This document shows, in pieces, positions 1 through 7,226 of a stretch of 64,000 nt of DNA. The position numbers and the translations under genes were made by a program. The stretch is from Aureibacter tunicatorum (GTDB lineage Bacteria > Bacteroidota > Bacteroidia > Cytophagales > Cyclobacteriaceae). The DNA is taken from the NCBI RefSeq assembly GCF_036492635.1, contig NZ_AP025307.1:186001-250000 (forward strand), written 5' to 3'. Under the pieces are notes generated by a model. It saw only the letters and a list, made by a program, of their open reading frames with translations. It was not told the DNA's origin and did not search any database. Numbering within the stretch: the stretch's first letter is position 1; each line of letters opens with the position of its first letter.

Positions 1-873
1 GATATCCTCAGCACTAAGGCCTGTAAGCTTTTGAATTATTTCAATTGACAATCCTTGAGCAAGTGCTGTTTTAGCTATTAGGATTTTTTCTTCTTTCTTC
101 CCTTTTTCCAATCCTTCTTGCAGCCCTTCTTCTTTTCCTTCTTCTCTAGCTTCAAGCTTTGCAGTCTCCATGGTATTGTAATAATCTCTCATTTGCTTGA
201 GCGATTCACGGTATTCATGAAGTTGTTGAGGATTGTATTTGGCGATTTCAGCCGTATCGAAAAATTTCTGAAAGACACGTTCTTGCAGTTCCACGGGCCG
301 ATCGGTGAGTTTATTCAAATTGCTTAGCAAATACAGCCATTTGTCAAAGCGAGTTTGGAGCTGATGCAGTTCTTTTTTGAATTTAGGAATTTCAAGGTAG
401 ATAAAAGTCAGCTTGTCGTAATAAACTTCTTTCATCTCCAATTCCATCAATTGCACATGATGCAGAAGTTTGTCAGGCTTGTCTTTGTGCTCATCGAATA
501 CGAAATTCATGATGCCGATTGTATAAACCCCTTTCAGGTCGAATTTCCAATCCATGCCAGATTTGGCCTGTTCTTGTATTGGAAAAGAGGCATAATACAA
601 GCTTCTTTCTTTGAAGTTTGTTTGCTTGGCTCTTTGCAGCTCGATGATGAACTTTTCGCCGTCTTGGTTCTCGCAATATAAATCAAAAATAGCCTGTCGG
701 TCTTCCGCGGATCTGGAGTAATGCTCGTTTTGATGAAAAGACAAGTCTTTGATTTGGTCTTTTTCGGGAAGCAGTTGATTCAAAAAATCAATCAAAAGGT
801 CCTTGTTTTGCTCTTCTCCGAACAATTTCTTGAACCCAAAATCTGTGAAGGGATTGATGAATTTTTCGATCAT
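1..873 (-). CDS. Rpn-family PD-(D/E)XK nuclease, copy 1 (3' end cut by window edge)
   Basis: Rpn proteins (recombination-promoting nuclease / PDDEXK transposase family) are DNA endonucleases related to transposases. Translating from the ATG at 873 gives 291 codons reaching base 1 in frame. Only the last few codons (EQLK-stop in copy 2) are missing. The N-terminus has the family signature IEKFINPFTDFGFKKLFG, and the catalytic core is D-L-Y-C-E-N ... F-I-I-E-L-Q, the D-(X)n-ExQ variant of the fold. A charged Lys/Glu-rich linker near residue 245 is 8 residues longer than in copy 2. Otherwise only a handful of residues differ (for example AEIAKY against AEITKY). The gene lies directly downstream of copy 2 in the same orientation and has its own promoter. 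Nuclease activity is known for the family, not shown here. Confidence 0.9.
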   Translation of the reverse strand, partial: MIEKFINPFTDFGFKKLFGEEQNKDLLIDFLNQLLPEKDQIKDLSFHQNEHYSRSAEDRQAIFDLYCENQDGEKFIIELQRAKQTNFKERSLYYASFPIQEQAKSGMDWKFDLKGVYTIGIMNFVFDEHKDKPDKLLHHVQLMELEMKEVYYDKLTFIYLEIPKFKKELHQLQTRFDKWLYLLSNLNKLTDRPVELQERVFQKFFDTAEIAKYNPQQLHEYRESLKQMRDYYNTMETAKLEAREEGKEEGLQEGLEKGKKEEKILIAKTALAQGLSIEIIQKLTGLSAEDI

Positions 874-895
874 GGCTATAGCTAATTGATTGTGT

Positions 896-926
896 CAAAA
901 ATACTTCTTCGATAGGTGATATGCAA
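896..926 (-). promoter_or_regulatory. Bacteroidota-type promoter of Rpn copy 1
   Basis: On the minus strand TTG (926-924) is followed by 20 bases and TATTTTTG (903-896), matching the Bacteroidota consensus TTG-N17-23-TAnnTTTG. Transcription would start about 16 bases before the ATG at 873. The same arrangement is conserved in front of copy 2. Confidence 0.6.
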
Positions 927-1046
927 ATGAATATGCAACTCAAGGACCTTGGTGTTGTAGCAATATGTTGCCAGCTTATTCGAATTTGTTACAATACGAA
1001 TGCTTAAAAATCTTGCACCTGTGATACGAAGAAGCGAATTAATTGA

Positions 1047-1910
1047 TTATTTCAGCTGTTCGATATCCTCAGCACTAAGGCCTGTAAGCTTTTGAATTAT
1101 GTCAATCGACAAACCTTGAGCAAGTGCTGTTTTAGCTATTTGAATTTTTTCTTCTTTTTTCCCTTCCTCTTTTCCTTTTTCTCCAGCTTCAAGCTTTGCA
1201 GTCTCCATGGTATTGTAGTAATCTCTCATCTGCTTGAGCGATTCGCGATATTCATGCAGTTGTTGAGGGTTGTACTTGGTGATTTCAGCCGTATCGAAAA
1301 ATTTCTGAAAGACACGTTCTTGCAGTTCCACAGGTCGATCGGTGAGTTTATTCAAATTGCTAAGCAAGTACAGCCATTTGTCAAAGCGAGTTTGGAGCTG
1401 ATGCAGTTCTTTTTTGAATTTGGGAATTTCAAGATAGATAAAGGTCAACTTGTCGTAATAGACTTCTTTCATCTCCAATTCCATCAATTGCACATGATGC
1501 AGAAGTTTGTCAGGCTTGTCTTTGTGCTCATCGAATACGAAATTCATGATACCGATTGTATAAACCCCTTTCAGGTCGAATTTCCAATCCATGCCGGATT
1601 TGGCCTGTTCTTGTATTGGAAAAGAGGCATAATACAAGCTTCTTTCTTTGAAGTTTGTTTGCTTGGCTCTTTGCAGCTCGATGATGAACTTTTCGCCGTC
1701 TTGGTTCTCGCAGTATAAATCAAAAATAGCCTGTCGGTCTTCCGCGGATCTGGAGTAATGCTCGTTTTGATGAAAAGACAAGTCTTTGATTTGGTCTTTT
1801 TCGGGAAGCAGTTGATTCAAAAAATCGATCAAAAGGTCTTTGTTTTGCTCTTCTCCGAACAATTTCTTGAACCCAAAATCTGTGAACGGATTGATGAATT
1901 TTTCGATCAT
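1047..1910 (-). CDS. Rpn-family PD-(D/E)XK nuclease, copy 2
   Basis: Complete 287-residue member of the recombination-promoting nuclease / PDDEXK transposase family. It shows the N-terminal FINPFTDFGFKKLFG signature, the predicted catalytic D-L-Y-C-E-N and I-I-E-L-Q residues (about residues 64-80), and a C-terminal Lys/Glu-rich linker followed by a short helical tail ending LSAEDIEQLK. It is a tandem duplicate of the gene ending at base 1. Most nucleotide differences are silent (third codon positions), so both copies look functional or recently converted. Copy 2 has the shorter charged linker (EKGKEEGKKEEK). These genes are typically multicopy in Cytophagales genomes, and the third copy at 19440 fits that. 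No terminal inverted repeats were seen, so this is not a classical insertion sequence. Confidence 0.92.
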   Translation of the reverse strand: MIEKFINPFTDFGFKKLFGEEQNKDLLIDFLNQLLPEKDQIKDLSFHQNEHYSRSAEDRQAIFDLYCENQDGEKFIIELQRAKQTNFKERSLYYASFPIQEQAKSGMDWKFDLKGVYTIGIMNFVFDEHKDKPDKLLHHVQLMELEMKEVYYDKLTFIYLEIPKFKKELHQLQTRFDKWLYLLSNLNKLTDRPVELQERVFQKFFDTAEITKYNPQQLHEYRESLKQMRDYYNTMETAKLEAGEKGKEEGKKEEKIQIAKTALAQGLSIDIIQKLTGLSAEDIEQLK

Positions 1911-1932
1911 GGCTATAGCTAATTGATTGTAT

Positions 1933-1963
1933 CAAAAATACCTTTTCATTAGTGAATATGCAA
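1933..1963 (-). promoter_or_regulatory. Bacteroidota-type promoter of Rpn copy 2
   Basis: Minus-strand TTG (1963-1961), 20-base spacer, TATTTTTG (1940-1933). The distance to the ATG at 1910 and the flanking sequence (GATACAATCAATTAGC) match copy 1 almost base for base, so the duplication included the promoter. Confidence 0.6.
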
Positions 1964-2056
1964 ATAATGATTTTTCCCTTATTCCAGAAGCATTTTATAA
2001 ACTATAGACAAGTCATCTAAATGCTTAAAAAGGAGGCTTTTGTCAGTTATTTAACA

Positions 2057-2096
2057 CAAAAAAATAACAGCAGAGCGAATCATGCTGTTATTTTAA
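2057..2096 (-). terminator. Hairpin terminator of the secreted nuclease gene
   Basis: Perfect 11-bp stem AAATAACAGCA (2062-2072) / TGCTGTTATTT (2083-2093) around a 10-base loop, with a T-run on the minus strand, 44 bases after the stop of the 2138-7021 gene. Stem and loop recur nearly identically at 22321-22360. Confidence 0.75.
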
Positions 2097-2137
2097 TTCT
2101 TTTGTAGGAATCTTGTGCTAGTTTATAGCATCACTAT

Positions 2138-5100
2138 TTATCGTATTTGAATCTTTCTAGTCACTTTATTGCCTTTGTAAATGATTTCAACAAAGTAATT
2201 TCCGCATCTTAGTTTTCTAACGCCAATTTTTTCGCGATTATAAGCTTTGCCTTGTTTTACGACATTGCCTCTGGTATTATAGATTTTGTACTTGAAAGTG
2301 TTTTCCCCAAAAACTGGACATGAAACCTTGAAAAAGTTGTATGCCGGTATAGGGAATATTTTCAAAGTCTTGGCAATAACTTTAACACTAGTGAGTCTTG
2401 ATACATTCACTGTCCATTCTTGAGTTTCGCCTGCTTCAGATACTACATTGATCACGACGGCTTTTTTCGTATTGGACAAGATGCTATAAGAAGCTCCTTC
2501 CGATATTTCAATAGCAACTTTTGTCGTATCGATCTTTCTTGTTTCTTTTATCTCCAAGGAGACAGTCTTTGCTTCGGTGTTGATTATGCCTTCTCTTTTG
2601 CCATATGAGAAAAATGTTATATCATTCGCATTATTGAGAAGAGTAAGAGTTCCTGGCTGGAAAGTGATTTCATAATTGTCAGATGAAAGTCCGGATGCAA
2701 TTATTTTATTATCAATAATATTGAATTCCAATACTCCGTCTAGATCCGATATTTGATCATTGTATACAAATCCATTGCTTTCAATCGTAAAATTGCTCAA
2801 ATCTTCTCCAACAACCCTTGTCGCGTCAGTTACTTTAATTACAAGCTCTTTTTTATTGATTGTCAAAGTTCTTCTCGTCGGGTAGGCGCTGTCGTTAATA
2901 GAGCTGGCAATTATATCAACAGTGCCTGCGCTTAAGATTTCGACGATATTGCCTTCAATATTTACGATCGTGGAGTCAGAACTTTCATAGAAAATGCTAT
3001 CTCCGTTTGAATGCACAGCATTCAATATAATTGAAGAATCTCCATAAATAGCATTTGGCAAGGCCTCGAAAATTATTGAATCAACCGGAGCTTCAACGCC
3101 TGGAAACAATAGCCTAACTATTTGAGGGTCATGATCGGATATATTTTCAGATTGAGTGAAATAAGAATTTTCAAGCAACTCATATTCGTCATAAAGTTCA
3201 TTTGAAATAGATATATGATCTAATCTTTTTCCGCCAGCTCGCAAGAAATCTTCATTGTTATTGTCATACCAACCCCAGCTGTCTATTTCGTTTTCATAAC
3301 CAGTGGAATTATAGTCGCCAAGAATAACTACATTCTTGTCATCCAAGTTTGAATCAATATAGGATTTAAGATATTTCGCATCGGCCAATCTTCTGTTAAG
3401 CCCATCTGAACAACACTTGAAATGCAAATTGATTAATGATATCGTTTGAATGTTTCCATTGATATTTACATCTGCTGTAATTTGAAATGGAAGCCTTCCG
3501 CTTGCCATAAAGTCCGAAGGGTCTCCTGTGTATCCAACAAGGTTATGCTCTGTTTTAGATGTAAATTCGTCGGCGAAAATCGCTTTTGAAGCCACATTGC
3601 TGACAACATCTGTTCTGTAGATGAAAGCGGTCTTTTGCGGAGGGAAATTCGGATCCGGAGCTGTCCAGTCATATGAGTGTCTAGGATTGAAACTTGAAGC
3701 CCAAGTATACTCGGAATTTTTATTTAATGAATCCACAAGCACATCAAGATAATTTTTATCAGCAGTAATCACAACTTCTTGCAATGCGTAAATATCAGCA
3801 TCGACTTCTAAGATGGCTTCGGCAACTTCTTTCATTTGTTGATCAACTGTTGATGCGCTTTTGCTTTTTTCCGGAGCTCCCAACCATTCAACATTCCAAG
3901 TTACAAGATCCAAAGTTTTGGCAGTGGAAAGTATTGAAGATAATTTTACCTCAGCTAGTGAATTGCCATTTTCTGTATGATTGATTAAGCTGAATGTCCC
4001 ATAGCTTAATGTTTCGCCAGAAGCAAGTCTTACAAAAATCTCTGTAGGGTTGATCGTTTTGTTTACTGGAGTGATTGTCAAGCTATCTTGCCAAGTTAAG
4101 CTATCCAATGATAATTGGAAAGATCCATTAGCTATGATATTCAGCGAGTTGTGAATATTAGCAACTTCTAAGATATATGAATTTATATCCGTTTCATTTT
4201 CAAAGAATAATTCCGTTGCGCTTAATGTTGTCGTTGGCTTGTCATCCGATGCAATGCCGCTGATTTCAAAATCATCGATTCTAAAAGTTCTGGTTAAATT
4301 TTCAGTGCCGCCAGTATATCTGAAAGCTACATTGATGCTTCCGTCATAGTTGCTTAAGTCTATTTCTCCAGAGTTGATCCACTCATGCTGAGTTTGAGTA
4401 AGCTCATTTGCAAATTGAACATCTATTTTTTGCCAGTTGGCTGAATCCGGATTTCCATTGTAGTCAGTAGAAATAAGCATTTCTAATATGTCGTCTCCGT
4501 CGTATGCCCAAGCGGAAGCGAATTTAGTTTTGATTTCCGAGAAATAGCTTAGGTTGATCGATGGAGATATCGCCCAATCGGTTTCATTGATGTCGCCTTT
4601 GTAAGCGCTCATTTGAATATACTTAGTGTCTTGGTAAGTTTTGTCCAACCAAGTATTTTTACCTGCTGAGCTATAGAATTCCCAATAATGGCTGTTATTA
4701 AAATCTTCACTATATATTACCGATCTATTAGAATTATCTCCTCCGTCACTGCCATCCATTTCTTTTTTCTCGCCTTGAATAAGCACATCATCTACTCTGA
4801 AAGTTCTAGAGCCATTGCCTGTGCCTCCAGAATATTTGAATGCGAAATTCACATCGCCGGTATAATAACTTAGATCTATTTCATTTGACGCGTGCCAGCC
4901 ATGTTGAGCCGAAAGATTATCATTGGCAATTACGGCTTCAAGTTTTGTCCAATTTGATGAAGAAGGGTTTAAACTGTCAAAGTTATTTGTAATGAATACT
5001 TCCAAAGAATCATCTCCATTATAAGCCCAAGCGCTATTAAAAGTTAATTTCGCGTCTGTGCTGTCCAAGTTGATGGATGGAGTAATAGCCCAGTCGATTT

Positions 5101-7021
5101 CTATTGAATCGCCTTGGTAAGCGCTCATTTGGATATAGTGGTTCCCTTGATAATCTCTTTTTTGCCAAGTGTTTTTCCCTAACTCATTATAGAAAATCCA
5201 ATCTAGCTCATTGTCAAAACTCTCTTGGTAAAGGATTACAACTTCGCTGCTGTCATTTCCTGTGTCTATGGTTGAGTCGGCAGGCACATCATAGGTTACT
5301 CCGCCATCCCAATTTTGAGTTGATTTATTTCCAAAAATATGCTCGACAAGCTCCGGGTGATCGATGAATGGGTTTCTGTTGTTTTGGTATTTGTAAACGA
5401 CATTGTTTCTTCTGATTTCGTAAGGATCCACTGGGTCCTCATTATGCCAAGCTAATAAATCGTCAAGTTTTCCATGGCGAGCCGAACCGTTGCTATGACC
5501 GATCACTTGATTATCCACTACCATGTCATAACGCAATGCCATATAGAAAATAGCTCTTGCCACGTCGCCTTTGGACGATTTTGGAGGTGTGTATCCTGAG
5601 TTGGATTCTGCGAAGTCCAAGCTTCCTCTGTTGCTGTTTTCTTGCGCGTCGGAAGCTCTAAGGTGATGGGCGTCAGTCCCTCTTCCCACAGATGTGTCAA
5701 ATCCTCCATGCGATTTAGCCCAAACATGCTCTCTGTTCCAACCTGTGCTTCCGCTTACATGAGCTGATTTTGAGATGCCTTCTTCCACATAAATTTGCCA
5801 TACTTGGCTGGAGTTTTTTGGATGCTCGTCGCCCTCTTCGCAGATGCTCCACACAGTGCTGTAATTTTGAAGAGAATGATCTTTGGAAGCGATGTTTTTA
5901 ACTGCGTTTTTCAACGTTGAGCCATTTGTTCCGACTGCTGATTGATAGAAGCTTTCCAAGTCGATGTACTTGTTGCTGTTGATGTCAAAACCTACAGACA
6001 CCATGTGCTTTGTAGCATCCACCACATACTCTTTTGGCGTCTTTGCGACAATAATTCTTCCAGTGTTGGTGTTCAAAGTAGGCATGATATAGTCATAGCC
6101 TGTATTTTGAGTCGTGTCCGCTGTGAAGAAGTTGACACTCGCAATGGTTGATTGTTGATTTGGTTGATTCTCATCATCCTTAGCGATAAAATAAGCCGTA
6201 TAGTTAGCGTTTGCTTGTAGACTATCGATGCTCAATGTAATAGCATTGCTTATTAGAATAGTTTCACCATTTGCAGTCAAGTCTGAAATTTCAGGGGCAA
6301 CCTCATTTTGAGCTTGAATTAAATAGAAGATAGTTCCAGCTTCATTGATACTCAAAGATATTTGAGCGGAGTTTTGATTTGTTGTTGCTAAACTAGGCGT
6401 GTTGTTGGTCCAAATTGGTGGCGAATTATCCGTGCTGTCATTGCTGCTAGTGCTTGAGAAATATCCAAGATACGCAGGATCATCGCTAGCAGCGTTTTGA
6501 ACATCTGTTCTTGAGTATTCGACCCATTCTGAGCTGTCGAATATCGGATTTTGGCTATTTACAGATGTAGCTCTGCCATAAGATTTGTCTTTGGCGTTGA
6601 TGCCATTCAAAGCCATGTCGAGGATATTATTATTCAAATCCAATAAAGCGATGCCATCATTGCCATTGAAGTTGATGACATTGCTTGCATCGAAAAAGTC
6701 TGCTCCAATGTACGGCACTTCAGAGCCGTTGTTGTTTTTGCCTAACAATATGGAAGAGTTAGCTCCCAAAATACCCGCTAATGCCTTCTTATTGGATGGA
6801 CTGCCGGTAATGTTGATAGAACCTGATGAACCTCCAATTGCCCATAGAGCAATTTGATATTGGCTTAAGTCAATTGAATCGTTTCCAACGTTGGTTAGTT
6901 CGATCCATTTATTTGTACTGCTACCCTCGTAATATTGAGTGATGAGTATTTGAGCCTGAAGAGAACTTTGCATGAGGCAAAGCAAGGCTGTGATAAAAAA
7001 AAGTTTGTTTAATAGTTTCAT
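2138..7021 (-). CDS. Secreted dual nuclease: lamin-tail + endonuclease I + EEP nuclease + T9SS sorting domain
   Basis: 1627-residue extracellular protein. Residues 1-23 are a signal peptide ending in LQAQ. Next come a lamin-tail domain (about 24-170, KWIELTNVGNDSIDLSQY), an Fn3-like segment (190-320) and a His-Me-finger endonuclease I domain (325-600) with the NREHVWAKSHGG motif near residue 432. Two choice-of-anchor-J beta-sandwiches follow (about 605-925; each contains a GKNTW ... YIQMSAY pattern), then an endonuclease/exonuclease/phosphatase domain (about 1040-1300; TWNVEWLG, ALQEV, GDYNS, SDHDPQI). The C-terminus has an MBG-like repeat (1380-1470) and a type A T9SS sorting domain (about 1555-1627, KIFPIPA ... 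RKIQIR). Family knowledge suggests degradation of extracellular DNA or nucleic-acid scavenging at the cell surface. Two different nuclease folds in one chain is unusual. Transcribed alone, with a terminator downstream. Confidence 0.92.
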   Translation of the reverse strand: MKLLNKLFFITALLCLMQSSLQAQILITQYYEGSSTNKWIELTNVGNDSIDLSQYQIALWAIGGSSGSINITGSPSNKKALAGILGANSSILLGKNNNGSEVPYIGADFFDASNVINFNGNDGIALLDLNNNILDMALNGINAKDKSYGRATSVNSQNPIFDSSEWVEYSRTDVQNAASDDPAYLGYFSSTSSNDSTDNSPPIWTNNTPSLATTNQNSAQISLSINEAGTIFYLIQAQNEVAPEISDLTANGETILISNAITLSIDSLQANANYTAYFIAKDDENQPNQQSTIASVNFFTADTTQNTGYDYIMPTLNTNTGRIIVAKTPKEYVVDATKHMVSVGFDINSNKYIDLESFYQSAVGTNGSTLKNAVKNIASKDHSLQNYSTVWSICEEGDEHPKNSSQVWQIYVEEGISKSAHVSGSTGWNREHVWAKSHGGFDTSVGRGTDAHHLRASDAQENSNRGSLDFAESNSGYTPPKSSKGDVARAIFYMALRYDMVVDNQVIGHSNGSARHGKLDDLLAWHNEDPVDPYEIRRNNVVYKYQNNRNPFIDHPELVEHIFGNKSTQNWDGGVTYDVPADSTIDTGNDSSEVVILYQESFDNELDWIFYNELGKNTWQKRDYQGNHYIQMSAYQGDSIEIDWAITPSINLDSTDAKLTFNSAWAYNGDDSLEVFITNNFDSLNPSSSNWTKLEAVIANDNLSAQHGWHASNEIDLSYYTGDVNFAFKYSGGTGNGSRTFRVDDVLIQGEKKEMDGSDGGDNSNRSVIYSEDFNNSHYWEFYSSAGKNTWLDKTYQDTKYIQMSAYKGDINETDWAISPSINLSYFSEIKTKFASAWAYDGDDILEMLISTDYNGNPDSANWQKIDVQFANELTQTQHEWINSGEIDLSNYDGSINVAFRYTGGTENLTRTFRIDDFEISGIASDDKPTTTLSATELFFENETDINSYILEVANIHNSLNIIANGSFQLSLDSLTWQDSLTITPVNKTINPTEIFVRLASGETLSYGTFSLINHTENGNSLAEVKLSSILSTAKTLDLVTWNVEWLGAPEKSKSASTVDQQMKEVAEAILEVDADIYALQEVVITADKNYLDVLVDSLNKNSEYTWASSFNPRHSYDWTAPDPNFPPQKTAFIYRTDVVSNVASKAIFADEFTSKTEHNLVGYTGDPSDFMASGRLPFQITADVNINGNIQTISLINLHFKCCSDGLNRRLADAKYLKSYIDSNLDDKNVVILGDYNSTGYENEIDSWGWYDNNNEDFLRAGGKRLDHISISNELYDEYELLENSYFTQSENISDHDPQIVRLLFPGVEAPVDSIIFEALPNAIYGDSSIILNAVHSNGDSIFYESSDSTIVNIEGNIVEILSAGTVDIIASSINDSAYPTRRTLTINKKELVIKVTDATRVVGEDLSNFTIESNGFVYNDQISDLDGVLEFNIIDNKIIASGLSSDNYEITFQPGTLTLLNNANDITFFSYGKREGIINTEAKTVSLEIKETRKIDTTKVAIEISEGASYSILSNTKKAVVINVVSEAGETQEWTVNVSRLTSVKVIAKTLKIFPIPAYNFFKVSCPVFGENTFKYKIYNTRGNVVKQGKAYNREKIGVRKLRCGNYFVEIIYKGNKVTRKIQIR

Positions 7022-7226
7022 GATTGAAGTGTTATTTCAATATAAAAATATGTCAAACCTTTTTGGATAAAAATGCCAACCAGATAATTTAATCTTGAAA
7101 TAATTTTAATATAAGTAAATGAATATTCTCTTCATTCTGTCTTATTATTTGAGTAATATGATGACGATTATCACGAACTTTTTGCGATGAAGAGAGTCTA
7201 TATAATTGATTGTCAGTATTTCGTAA

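Noticed and set aside
1092-1718. 208-codon plus-strand frame across Rpn copy 2
   Set aside because: Antisense shadow of a clear coding gene; Phe-rich translation from complementary Lys/Glu codons.
1-1963. Insertion sequence with the Rpn genes as transposase
   Set aside because: No terminal inverted repeats or target-site duplications found; the repeat unit is a tandem gene duplication.
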